Below are positions 35,259-47,036 of a stretch of DNA of 64,000 bases, one piece after another. The stretch's first letter is position 1, and the number at the start of each line of letters is the position of its first letter. The stretch comes from Cylicocyclus nassatus. Its lineage: Eukaryota; Nematoda; Chromadorea; Rhabditida; Strongylidae. Below the pieces are notes generated by a model. That model was given only the letters and a program-made list of their open reading frames with translations. It was not told where the DNA came from and searched no databases. The DNA is taken from contig CATQJL010000305.1 in the NCBI GenBank assembly GCA_958299035.1, positions 63,336,127 to 63,400,126 of the forward strand. The letters are read 5' to 3'. A program made the translations under genes and the position numbers.

Positions 35259-37677
35259 CAGCGACAGCCGTGATCAGCATCTCATTCATCGGCGAGCTCA
35301 ATTGGATTGAGTCCTTACATCGCGATAAGGGTAATTAGCAAATCCAGATTTTGGCTGAATCAAAAAAAAATTTCCTTCTAGAAACAAGCAAAATATTTTC
35401 CCATTGTACTGCAAGACAGTTTTTTTTATTCCTCCGACAACTCGTATTTTGGTAACTGCTAGTGAAATTTCCTTCTATATCAAAACTCTAAGCACCACTG
35501 ATCCTATTAACCTTTTCAAAACTTGGAAACAGTTTCCATCGAAAAAAAAATTCTAAATCAAAAAACAATCTCAAGCATAATTCCAAAATAATTTCGTATT
35601 TTCAGTCAAAATTTTGCTAATTTTCCCATCTTCTGTCAACGATAGGTCTAGTACAGATCTATAGAGAACTTTGCAGATTAATCCTGGAAAAACTTTTATC
35701 TGTTGTGACAGAACATGATGTTAAGTAAATGGGATTGACGTATGTAAATGTTGCTTAAATTCGTTAGAAGCACGACTTCAAACATTTTCGATTCGAAAGC
35801 AAGTCGCTTATTTGCTCAAAATGCGCTTTTACAGACATGGATTTTGCTGCGTTAGAGTTGAATTATCCTCTATCAAAGATACGAGTTTAATGAAAATAAA
35901 GGATATTAAAATGCTCATACATTTGAAACATCGCTGTTAGAGCATGTTGTATGACCACTTTCCGTCCTAGAACCCCTTATTATTCGCATGGATACAATTA
36001 GATGGAGCGTTTTCTACAAGTCAGTTCGAACGCTTGTTGGAAAAATCAGCTTTTGCCCATCAAAAGATTCAAAGCAGTAGATCTTTAATTTTGATATTGT
36101 GATTTTCTTCAGTGAGAACCAGTTTTCGTAACTGCACTGCTAATCCTGATTATCAAAATGATAACTACCTGCTTTTTCGGTGCATCACTTTCTACCACGT
36201 CTACCTCAATCATAAGAGACAGCTAGTTCAGTGCTCACTGTACAAAAAAAAAGATTAAGCGGTTACTCGTCTTTTGAACTTAAGGATCATGCGCTCACAC
36301 AATATTAAATATGCGATTTTCCAAGATGCCTCATAAGTTTGAGTAAAAGAATGGCTGTAACAGAATTTCTTAAACAGAATACTCCTTAATGAATCATCCG
36401 ATCGCTCCGCGGTGAACAGTAACATCAATTTTCAAGGCAAAAGTCTTAAAGTACTCATTTCAGATTTCTTGACATTAGAAAATTCAGATAAATGTGCTCT
36501 TGAAAGTGTTTTTCTCACGTTTTTTTTCTGTGATACCAGTTAGTCTTATCCGACCACTGAAAAATAAATTGGGGATTTTGCATGCTGAGCTATTCTGATA
36601 GGGAAATCATTGAAAAAAAATAGTCTGAATACACAAAGAACTTCATCCTCACTCACTTGAAAACGTATAGGCTATCAAACTACTTTCGCTAATGTCATTT
36701 GGCTATCTACGGAATGTGCAAATCAGTTCAGATACCTCAAAAAAAATTGTATGCAATCATCGGTTTTTTTTCTCCCAAAAACAGTCGACCCATTTTGCCG
36801 CCTAATTGTAAATCATTTCCGATTTATGATTAAACTCCTAATTCAAAATCGATTATTACATTTTGCAAACCCAATGCAATAAATACAAATTAACAGGCAT
36901 AATCTCGGTATTGAAATAAATTAGAAAAAATATTTTTTTGTGTCATTTAACTCTGATTTGTTCCACTGCATGAGAAGTAGAGTCAAAAGCATCGTTTTCA
37001 AGCACAACGGTGATAAGTGAAGCAGTTTCGTAATACATTTCATGATATTTGATGAGAAAACAACATGAAACGTAAAAAGATGTCGCTTTATGGCTATTTT
37101 TGCTCGTGGAAAAGCATGGATTTCATACAACTAGTTCGGAAAGCCCTGATCAAGAAAATATATGTAGCAACAGGTGAAGGTCAGGATTTTGTTAGAGAAA
37201 CACGAGAAGAAGCTAAACACAACATCTGAGAAGATTTTTGAGTTGTATTTACTGAGATTATTTTATTTAGAATTTGCAAAACTGAAACTTTTCCCACAGC
37301 AAGTTTTTTTTCTTTTGTAAAGATTACTCTCAAATTTCCTTGATCTTGACAGAAAAAAAGTAAGCAAGTGTAGTTTTTACTTTAGTTTGAATCAGCCATT
37401 CGAGAATGAGTTCTCTAACGGTGCGCTTGGAAAACCGGCAATACTTAGCAACTTGCTTGCAAAACAAAAGTGCACAAGTTTGCAAGATATATGCGCTATC
37501 TCACTTAAGATATCATCAGACTGCATTTCCGCCTAATTTTTTTATGCCCACGCAATCTTTTCAGAAAAAAAATATGTACAAACAAAATTATGATACTAAA
37601 AAAAAGTCCTGCGAACAGTCCCAAACGTCGATATAAATATTCCCAAATCTAGATTGTTATACATAAAATTAATCAAT

Positions 37678-37915
37678 CCGAGAACCGAGATCCGAGAACC
37701 GAGAACCGAGAACCGAGACCCGAGATCCGAGAACCGAGATTCTAGTTTATTTTCGTAAACGTGATTTATTTGAAGTATCAAATTTATTCCCATTATTTTT
37801 TCTCTTTCATTTTGCAACCGTAAAATTTTTGAAACTGTAATTTTTTTCTCTCATATTTTTCTTCGTAATTAGCATCCGCGAAATTCCGAGACCCGAGATC
37901 CGAGAATCGAGATTT
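37678..37915. repeat. CCGAGAN heptanucleotide arrays inside the LTR element
   Basis: About nine units of CCGAGAA/CCGAGAT/CCGAGAC occur at 37678-37741, and about four more at 37886-37915. They are separated by AT-rich DNA. It is a minisatellite-like tract within the non-coding half of the retroelement. Confidence 0.85.
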
Positions 37916-38114
37916 TCGAAAAGTATTCATTTTCTTTAGTTTCAAATTCTCTATCAGACTATGGACTTGTTCGCATTAGCTAGCTCAAAATTAAAATCTG
38001 CAGTAAACTTAGGCCCTACGTAAATACTTCTATTTTTGCTAGGCGCTCTCAAAAAACAAGTCGCTGTTACATCTAGCGCAGAATGCTGACCTCCAAGATT
38101 CAAATAATTCTCAA

Positions 38115-40002
38115 AAGTCGCATCCTATTATCGAAGATCTATTCCGCGTTTTGTCATAACAGCGAACCCTTTGAATAATCTTCTCATTAAAGATGCAGCG
38201 TTAAACTGGAATGAGGATCACTCAAAAGCATTCTTAACACTAAAACAAGCCTTAGTGGAAGCACGCATGCCTCCTACAAGTCAACCCGGGGACCAGTAGT
38301 GAACATCCACTAGCGTGCAGCCGTCCATTAACAAAACACGAGAAGGACTATGTGACTACAGAGCTAGAAGCCCTGGCCATAGTGTCGCCTTGAATCGTTT
38401 CTATCCCTGTGCCTTCAATAGTTCCATAACCTTGACAACTGAGCATACTTTGCTGAAATCCTGATGCATAGGTCAGATCTCGTGGGTCGTCTCGCCCAAT
38501 ATCAAACCACCTTACAGGCGTACGATGTCAAGATTGAGTATCATGCTGGAAAGCACAATACTCTATGCGATTTCCTTAGTCGCTATCTTATTGCGGAAAT
38601 AGAATCCGTACAGGTGCATACACTACCATCTTTGGATCATATCCAGCAATTTCAAAACGATTCCATTTTTGGAAGTCCCATCAAATTACAAAGGAGAGTT
38701 GGATTTCCCACCACCATAATTTTCCAACACTTTGGGCAAATACTCTTTCTGTAATGACTGTATCTAGTAACTTTCAAAGTGCGTCTCGACTGATTAATCC
38801 TGATAAGGCCTGTCAAGATAAGATCATTGAGATTTTCCACACAAACCCAATTTTGGGATCGCATTTAGACCTACGAAAACCGTAAAAGCTATATCTGCTG
38901 AATACTTTTGGAAACGTTTGGAAGCTCACAAATTCAACTCGAAATTGCCCAACCAATTGTGCGAGGAAATTAAAACACTTTTTTTGGTTCCAATTCCCCA
39001 ACTCCTTCCGAATTATTGCACACGGATATTGTTGGTCCTTTACCACAGTGTAAAAACAATGATCGATTCATCACCACGCCTGTGAGTTCAGCAAACTCAC
39101 AATCTGCACCGCAATCCCAACCAGACAACAGACCTTGTTGTCAAAGCTAGGATAAACGATTGACTAAACACGGCATTTCTAACGAACTAGTGTTCGACTG
39201 TGGGTCTAATTACACTGGTGAAATGTTTGCGAAAATGAACCGAGTACTTGGCATTTCCAACATGTTCACCACAAAGTTACAACCACAAAGCAAATGGGCA
39301 AGTTGAAAGGATGGTTAAAGTGATTACAGACTCTCTAACGGCTTACTGTCCAAAAGCCAAAGAGATATGGTCTGATTTTCTGCAGCCGATCTTCTTCGCT
39401 TACAACACTAGTATCTAACCGACATCACAGGAAATAGCCCGTACTTCGTTGTGTATGGTCTTCACCCGATTACCTGGTGCGACATAGTCCATCAGTTACC
39501 CTCGAGGATATCCTACGCAACTGATAGTTTCACGGACCAGATGACCACTGCACTGCAGACCACAATTATGGAAGTTGGCAACCAGATCGCCAGCAAAACA
39601 GCGACGTATAAGTCAGGTTATGATTTCCATAATAAAGTTTTTTCCAAGGAAATTTCCACTGGAGATTTAGTATTACTAAGAGACGACACTATTCGTCCAA
39701 AATTCACATACCAGTGGAAAGGCCCTTTTATGGTTGTGCAAGTCGATCGTCCGAATGTCACTATCTCTAATTTGATTGGACTTACTAAAACTCAATGTGT
39801 CCATATGAATAGACTCAAAATCTATTCTCATAGTTCAACATTGGCTAGAGTTTCCCCCCAAAAACTCACTATATCACATAAGCCACCGGAAATTCCAGGA
39901 AATGTTGAACAAACTCAGTTTGCCAAACGAACTCCTCGTTTGCAACTGAAGAAAACATTTACAGCGGATCCAAACATCGATTCCGAAGGAGAGAATGAAT
40001 AA
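38115..40002 (+). pseudogene. Decayed Ty3/Gypsy pol: RT end, RNase H, integrase, GPY/F module
   Basis: In order on the plus strand: the RT-RNase H connection (KDAALNWNEDHSKAFLTLKQ, about 38.19 kb), RNase H (PLTKHEKDYVTTELEALAIV, then KIEYHAGKHNTLCDFLSR near 38.54-38.58 kb), integrase core (HTDIVGPLPQ near 39.02 kb, then VFDCGSNYTG and NGQVERMVKV), and an intact C-terminal frame (39451-40002) with GDLVLLRDD and KGPFMVVQVDRPNVTISN, the GPY/F module. Parts fall in different frames with internal stops and small deletions, so no complete polyprotein can be made. I describe the breaks only. Confidence 0.85.
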
Positions 40003-40832
40003 TTGCTCGCTGAATTTTTATATACATTCGATATTTTGCAATGAGCAGTTATTTATTCTCTAAGGTTAGTTTGTTTCCCCTATTTTTGCTGCACCGTCGC
40101 GTATTTACGAACCTTAAAATTTTCTTTGAACAGGCAATTCAAAGAAATCTTTCGCACTGAGCAGCTCAACATCAAAAACCTTTTTGTAACAAACAAATTT
40201 TGCCCTTATGTTGAATGGAAAAAAAGTGTGCAGTGCCCAATTCAACATATGAACTCGTTACGCCTCTGTTTTTACATGCAATTATTCACAGAAAATGTTA
40301 CTGTGAACAAAATTTTGTAATTTTGTAAAATTACTATTGAATTATGTTTTATAATTGCCTAGAAATTACTGTTAAAATTTTTCTGCGTATATGTATCATA
40401 AATTTATCACTAATTTACCATTATTATCACCGTAAAATAATTTGCTGTTAACCAGTTTTTTTCATACCTTCTATTTCGTATGTTCACTAATTTCATACTA
40501 CAATTTTTCTACATGCTATAAATTCCACCCCAAATGTTAAATCATTTGCCCTTCGATCAACTCCATTTTTACCATGCCCCAAAATCAATCGGTCCATCTC
40601 CATCTCCTATAATTCCACTCCAACTCCTTCCCAGCATCACGTCGGGAACCCCATTCATACCAACTGCATCTCTCCGCAGTTCCTCCCCCTCTCCTCAGCT
40701 ACCTTCAAGCTCGAGGACGATCTTACTCAACGCCATAGGATATTTTGGGTGAAGGTCGTGGTTGCTCGCAGTCCACCGGATCCGTATCCTCAATTTATTA
40801 TGTATCTTCAATACACGCGTTACTTCAATCTG

Positions 40833-40985
40833 TACGTTCTCGCCGTATATCACGTGTAAATTCCAACACACGTTACTCGGAAGAACATCCGCCATATCTC
40901 AATATATCACTACTTCAATTGTATGTTCTCGCCGTAAAATTACGTGCAAAGTCCAACGCACGTTACCCGGAAGAACGTCAACTAC
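40833..40985. repeat. Diverged tandem repeat near the 3' LTR
   Basis: Two units of about 80 bases, each with TTCTCGCCGTA, a CACGTGTAAA/TACGTGCAAA segment and CACGTTACYCGGAAGAAC, lie between pol and the 3' LTR. Confidence 0.65.
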
Positions 40986-41047
40986 GTCAATTGCAACTAC
41001 AACAGTGACACCCCAACCATGCCATAAGCTCGAGGACGAGCTTCCTG

Positions 41048-41059
41048 AAGGAATGGAGA
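41048..41059 (+). promoter_or_regulatory. Candidate polypurine tract
   Basis: Purine-rich GAAGGAATGGAGA lies directly before the 3' LTR, as needed for plus-strand priming. Confidence 0.5.
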
Positions 41060-41275
41060 TGTCGGGACGCAGCTAGCTACAACAGCTGCTCGAGAAGGAG
41101 GTTGGCCGAAGACAGCCAACCTCTGGCAGTGACCTCCGGCCGCCAGCACTAGCCGGTGGCCTTCCCCTTCCCCTTTCCCCTTTTGTATATAACTATTTAT
41201 AATAAAAGTTATAGTAAGACTTATGTAAACCCGCTACACATCAGGTAAGGGAATAGCTAACCCTTAGACCTGACA
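41060..41275 (+). repeat. 3' LTR
   Basis: 216 bp, no difference seen from the 5' LTR; TG start, CA end, then the AACC duplication. Confidence 0.92.
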
Positions 41276-41486
41276 AACCTACGAGTGTCAAGGTGCGACA
41301 GCGAACACACGCACTTTGCTACAGGTACAGCAACGAGTCTGGAATTTTTAACTTCCATGATGAGAATGCTTCATACATTTTAATTTTGATAAAATGACAC
41401 TGGCAGTCAGTTAAGCGATTGAAAATTCCTCTTAGGAAATTTTCAAAAAAACTTTTTTTGAGACGCAGTGCAAACAGGACATACTA

Positions 41487-41966
41487 TTAGGTTGTCCCAT
41501 AAGTTTTTCCATATCTGTATCTGTTTTCCATATTTTTCACCAGTACAAGTCTGCTTTTCTTAGATTTCTAATGGGATGGGGTGCCAAAGCAAGCCAAAGC
41601 AAGCTCTACAATATGGCTCTCAAAAGTTCGCATCAGGCTTGAACCGCATCGAGTTTCAAGACAAAAAGGGAAAAAAATCCAAAATCCCGAAAAAAAGGAA
41701 AATAGTTGTATCTCAGTTCTTCCGCCAGATGTATTTGTATATACACTTGTTGCATTTTTTGAAACTAGAAATTGAGAAAAAAAATAATGCGCTCAATTTT
41801 CAGACTTTTTCTGTAATTTGTCTATGCATGCTCCCCTCGAATATGTGATTATATTAGCTCATTCACTCAGAAATACTCCCACAAATTTGCACCCTTCTAG
41901 ATGCCTTTGTTTTTGAGAAATATCAGTTGAAGGTACGAATATGAAAAGACTTATCGGACAACCTAA
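41487..41966. mobile_element. Mariner-type MITE, TTAGGTTGTCCCATAAG ends
   Basis: 480 bp between TA dinucleotides. The left end TTAGGTTGTCCCATAAGT and the complementary right end ACTTATCGGACAACCTAA are terminal inverted repeats of mariner style. No transposase. Confidence 0.82.
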
Positions 41967-43459
41967 TAGAAATAATAACAAAGACTGCAGACCAAAGTAT
42001 TTTGAAAGAATCAAAAATACAGCTCTTTGTATTCGCAATAGAAAAATGACTTTTGGGCTTATTGTGTTACATTAGCCTCTCACTAGCTTGGCTTTGCTCA
42101 AAGATACCTCATTTGTTTTCTCTTCTGTTTTTCCTAAGTTCCTTTTCTTGTTCTTTTTCACTACCATTCTCAAGTTTCGTCTTCATCCTGTTCAGAGTTC
42201 ATTTGGTAGGTCCCATAATTGTCTCAGTTGTTTGACAAACCATTTTATAAATGAATATGTAAGTAAATCCACAATAAGATACGGAAAATGTAGTTTCACA
42301 CTCCTTCTTGTCTGAAATCTTATTAGCCAATTAGCACTAGCTATGTCAGGCGTTAAGTGCATTCCGCTCTAGTAACACAGCTCATATTTTGCACTTATAT
42401 TCTCACTTTTACCCTGCTCATTCCCCTGAACTTACATAAGCCCAAACCTTGTGCTATACTCAATGGCTAGAACCAAAAAGCGCACAAATCCTTAGAGAAT
42501 TCAACGTTATTCTTCGCTAAAGCGACGTGACCGGAACACATCCTTCAAGTGCTCGTACAATGCTCTTGTTTTCGCTTTGAGTGTTTACGTTTTTCTATAA
42601 ACTTGTTGTGAATGCTAGGTGACAAATGCTCGGCAGTCACGTTAGCTATTAGACTCAATTTGTGCTCGGATTGTCAGAAAACATTGGTTCAGTAAGTTGA
42701 AGCTCAAGAAGTCAAATCAAAATAGCTAGGCAGTATAATTTTTACTCTCTCATGTACAATATTGATTGAAGCAAAAAGAAGAAGATCTGTTAATTATTGA
42801 GGACCTCGATCTATTAAAATGGCTAAATCTTAGAAATTAACCAACTACATAATTCTTGGAGTTTCCGGTGAAATATCCTTGATTTGATAAGTGGTCTGTA
42901 TTAATCCGTAAAACCATTTGTTTTTGAGTATTGTATTTTTATTTTTGTGATGTTGTCGTATTTTGTTTCGTACTTTTCTTTCTTTCTTTTTTTTGATTTT
43001 CTTGCTTCCAACTCTTACAACCCATTCGTGCTCTAGCGGATTTAACCATCTAATTCCCTTAAAATTACTCCTTTAATAATGACATACTTCCAGAAACACT
43101 TCAAATACTTTTGTCTGTAATATTTCTACATTGCAAACGCAACCGAATCATTTTATGACCGATCATAATGAATAATTTTTGCAAATTTACAAAAATCAAG
43201 GTAAGGTTTTTGACACTTCATTTTCTAGCTTTCATCCCAGTAAGTATCAAAAGAATTCATTCCTTTTTCAGTTTTGTAAGAATTCTTTCACTCAATTCAA
43301 TTCACCTCTTTCAATCACTTGAATTGCTTGTTCAAAGCTTGCATTGATTCACTTTCTGATTCTAATTACGAACATCTTTTTTCACGAAGCATGTATGTCC
43401 TCGCATATCGTTTCTTTTCCCTCACCCCTTGTCTATTCTCTAATGGACCTCCATATTTG
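41967..43459. other. Intergenic stretch, no gene recognised
   Basis: AT-rich with short frames only; nothing with splice or domain support. Confidence 0.4.
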
Positions 43460-43706
43460 TCAATGGTAATGGGCCGAGAAAACATCAATCATCTCAGCAT
43501 CCAACGACTCGCCGCATGACAAACCAAATGCCATCTTCTTTCTGTCGTTTGAGCCTTTGAAATATGTGGGTGCAGATCGTATCTTGTCTAAACCATCTCT
43601 GAGAAAGCACTTGTTTTTGAGAATTGAATAATATATAGCCCAGGACTGGGGATTGAGCAAAGGGATGGGAGCAGTACGTTGATTCTTCCCAATTTTTATT
43701 CCCTTC
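43460..43706 (-). CDS. Exon-like block open in two frames, unknown protein
   Basis: After an acceptor (TTATAAACAG, exon start 43706) two minus-strand frames stay open for 70-80 codons. One ends SNDRKKMAFGLSCGESLDAE-type sequence with a TGA at 43460; the other contains FQRLKRQKEDGIWFVMRRV and ends near 43494. A second acceptor (TGCTTTCTCAG) lies inside. It may be a terminal exon, but I recognise no family and cannot choose the frame. Confidence 0.25.
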
Positions 43707-44453
43707 CTGTTTATAATAAACAACATGCTCCATTCATAAAACAGCCTTTTTCAGACATGAGATTATTCTTTTTTTTTTAATGAATTGATGTTGGTCTCGT
43801 GGTAATATGTGCTCCACTTCTCAGTTTTGATTTCTTCTAAAACTATACAGAACTTCTAGGTTCCCATATCTTGACGCATACCCTTGAGGAGAATGTATTG
43901 AAAAAGTTGATACAGCATCATAAAAACAATCAAACAAAGATGTGAGAGACTAAAACTACATTTCAAAACGCTTTTTATCCTCCTACACATGTTCAAGGGA
44001 ATCTTTGACATTTGAACGCACTATGAAACTTTCAATTCATATGATTGCTTCATCATATGTAAATAGATTATTTAGAGAGCGGATTATGAATAATCAGAAA
44101 AGTAATTACGCGTGAAAATGGAGACGTTTCAATAAACTTCAAAATTGTAAGTTATCTCTGTAAAAAAATTTTTAAGGTGTGATTGTTGATTGCAAGCTTT
44201 TCTGGTTATTTTTGCCCGTCACATGTTCACTTTCAAGGACTCATTCCGCTAAGATCACTATTTTCAAAGCAAGAGAATGTAAGTGCTTGATCTTCTGAGA
44301 GGAAGTCCTAAGGTTTTCATTTATTATATTTTATATTGACGGTTTTGGGCGAATCGACTTTGCCTGTACATATTCGCCACGAATATTCTAATGTGGGTAA
44401 ATTCTATCACCAAGAAAAAGCTTCTCATGTTTCGGGGCTACAGTTCACGGTAG
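43707..44453. other. Intergenic stretch, no gene recognised
   Basis: AT-rich, without supported exons. Confidence 0.4.
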
Positions 44454-45111
44454 TTATGTGGTGAAAGGTGGCTTTTCTTTGCGTTGGTTCTATGGGGAAC
44501 TCATTGTATATTGCAGATAACGATGTTCGATAGGGAATTACCAATGGAACAATTTCCACCATGCGTTCGTATAGAAAGCCAATAAGAATCATAAAATTGA
44601 AGTTTATAGAATTCTGCAAAGAAAGAAAGCGGTGGAAAAGTTTTGAAAAAAGCATAGCGTTGATTTACCGTAACAGTGACATCATAAAAACAAATTGATC
44701 GTGATTTTTGTAACCAGCATTTCTTGTTGCTCATATCATCAAGTTTTGCGCTAAATAACAATAAGTCGGCAGCTTGTAATTAAGGATAAGAGCTAACGTC
44801 TTGAGTAGATAATCATGGTCCGGATGATGACGATGGAAAATCCTGATGCGATGTTCCCTGCGTAAAGACGACTTGGTACGGATGTGTTTTGTTTACGGTT
44901 GAGGTGTAGAATAGCCAAATGGTCCTGTCTTGGGAAGTAATACGAGACCCACTTTGTAAGCTGACGACAATGTATCAGCAGTAGAATGAGGTGATCTATG
45001 TATGGACAAGACCTTCTTTACTATTTTTGTTATTTCGCAAGAAGACTGAATCAAGGCAACGGCCTCACAATAAATTGGGACTTTCTCCTCAATGTCTTTT
45101 TTTCTTTCCAT
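44454..45111 (-). CDS. Candidate spliced host gene fragment with a membrane-like segment
   Basis: Minus-strand exons fit in phase: one ending at 44897 (frame open from 45111, with ALIQSSCEITKIVKKV), 44669-44750 (27 codons, with MSNKKCWLQKSRSICFYDV) and 44542-44613 (24 codons, with FNFMILIGFLYERMVEIVPL). A possible last exon lies at 44454-44489 (stop TAA). Acceptors TTATTTAG and TTTCTTTGCAG and donors GTAAAC, GTAAAT and GTAATT are good. The hydrophobic stretch followed by ER recalls nematode 7TM chemoreceptors, but this is a guess from one segment. The start is not found. Confidence 0.35.
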
Positions 45112-46302
45112 TTGATTTTTACCTTTTACGAAGTGAGATTAGTGGTCATCATCCCTTAAAAAAAGAAAGCATCGTTAGTTTCAGCTTGAGCTTTGATTCC
45201 TTCAGATGGGGGGGGGGGGGGAAATATTCAAATAACTTTATTTAAATGAGACTCGCATGGCTTTTGGATGATACTTACATCCAAAAATGAGAAATGAAAA
45301 AAATTGTTCTTCTTATGCGTGGTTTAGCCAGCAACCAAATTTATCCTGGCGTTTTGTAAGTTAAGGAGATTTTTTTGATAAATAATAGTCATACGTGGAT
45401 CGAAAAAATAACGAAAGAGAATATAAAAACGGTAAAAATCTGAAAATATGTGAAAAACATTTTTTACGAGAATCGTAGAAGACCTAATAAACGTCCTAAA
45501 TACGCAAATCGCAAACATTGATAGTCTGGCCACTAATGTTTGCACAGCAGTCATATGCATGTAATTAATTATGTACACAGCATTTCATTGCCAATTACAT
45601 TCCAATTACTATTTCTTCAATTTTTTCACACAAGTCGATACTTACTCAGAAATGCCAATATTCACCTTCGAAGTATGCTCAAACTGCTTCAAAGAGCATT
45701 TTCGAGGCTAAATTTCCTTGTAACGCTGAAATAATCTCAATACTGGTGGAATACTTGCAATATGGATGCGATATGGATGCGATATTGCCATTGTTATTTT
45801 TAAATGCATTTTTCGCGTTTTTCAGCTTTCGTAGACAATTGTCGACGTGATGCTTTTAGCGCGAAAATGCAAATAGCAATCATATTAATGGATTGAGGCT
45901 GATTGGAATGCGGTTATCCTGCACGCTTTTTACCTAGTTTGATTTGAAGCCAAGGGAAATCATTAGTATCTAAAATCATAATAAATAGGAGTGGGAAGCG
46001 CAAATCTCAAAGTGCAGATAAGAAATCGAATCCAGTTTTTTGTGCTTGGAGATTAATGAAAGATTAGGGCTTCAGGGAAGGATTTTTTCTGAAAACGAGG
46101 AAAAATGAAGCTTACTCGGTAAAAAGGACAATTCACTCTAGAAAAATTTGGAATTATTCTACTTCACAACTTTACCAAATTACACTAAATTCAAACAATT
46201 TACACATTGTCTCGTGAGATCCATCAAAACTTGCTAGTCATCTGAATAATTGCTCATTCTCTGCCCCTTTCGGCTTTCCAATGGATTTTAATGAGTATTC
46301 TA
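45112..46302. other. Intergenic stretch, no gene recognised
   Basis: Contains a poly-G run (45209-45221) and a short GATGCGATAT tandem repeat at about 45.75 kb. Nothing coding is supported. Confidence 0.35.
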
Positions 46303-47036
46303 TTAGGTTGAACCGAAAGTTCGTTCGCACCATTTTCAAAAAATCATATCTTCTTTCCATCACGACGATTTTGCCCATTTTAGATTTTGTTAGAAAGCGT
46401 AAAGCGTGTAGTTTTCAATAGTCCTCTGGCGACTTTCCAGCATGTTCAGATTGCAGAGATAAAAATGAAAGAACGAAAACATCCGAAATCCGGAATTTTT
46501 GAGAAACAATTCCAAAAATCTAGAAACTGCGCGATAAAAACCAGAAAAGCCATTATCCTAATTTTTCTTTTATTTGATTACTGACTGAGTTAAGTTTGTG
46601 CTGATCGAGCTCTTCTTTCAAAAGTTATGATTTTTTGAAAAAAAATGCCGAAAAATCAATTTCTTAGGAATTCTTAGGAAAGTGATTTTTCGGAATTTTT
46701 TTCAAAAAATCATAACTTTTGAAAGAAAAGCTCGACCAGCAGAAACTTAACTCAGGTAGTGATCAAATATAAGAAAAATTAGGATAATGGCTTTTCTGGA
46801 TTTTATCGCGCAGTTTCTAGATTTTTGGAATTGTTTCTCAAAAAATCCGAATTTCGGATGTTTTCGTTCTTTCAATTTTATCTCTGCAATCTGAACATGC
46901 TGGAAAGTTGCCAGGGGACTATAGGAAACTACATGCTTACGCTTTCTAATAAAATTTGAAAGGCGCAACATCGTTGTGAAGGAAAGAAGATATGATTTTT
47001 TGAAAATGGTGCGAACGAACTTTCGGTTCAACCTAA
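46303..47036. mobile_element. Giant palindromic mariner-type MITE (foldback), TTAGGTTGAACCGAAAG ends
   Basis: 734 bp between TA dinucleotides. Terminal repeats TTAGGTTGAACCGAAAGTTC are exact complements, and the complementarity extends over nearly the whole element: two arms of about 350 bases meet near 46665-46675. Both arms encode the same short peptide series on opposite strands. No transposase. Confidence 0.88.

Larger units (their letters stand above)
33911..41279 (+). mobile_element. Ty3/Gypsy-type LTR retrotransposon, identical LTRs, degenerate pol
   Basis: Two 216 bp LTRs (33915-34130 and 41060-41275), both TG...CA and identical as far as I can read, enclose 6.9 kb. The 4 bp direct repeat AACC flanks the pair (33911-33914, 41276-41279). 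A primer-binding-site-like TGGAAGTCCCGGG follows the 5' LTR and a purine tract GAAGGAATGGAGA precedes the 3' LTR. The pol relics at 38.1-40.0 kb run in the plus direction. No gag, protease or N-terminal RT is recognisable between 34.1 and 38.1 kb. The intact ends and broken coding region point to a non-autonomous element moved in trans. Confidence 0.88.
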
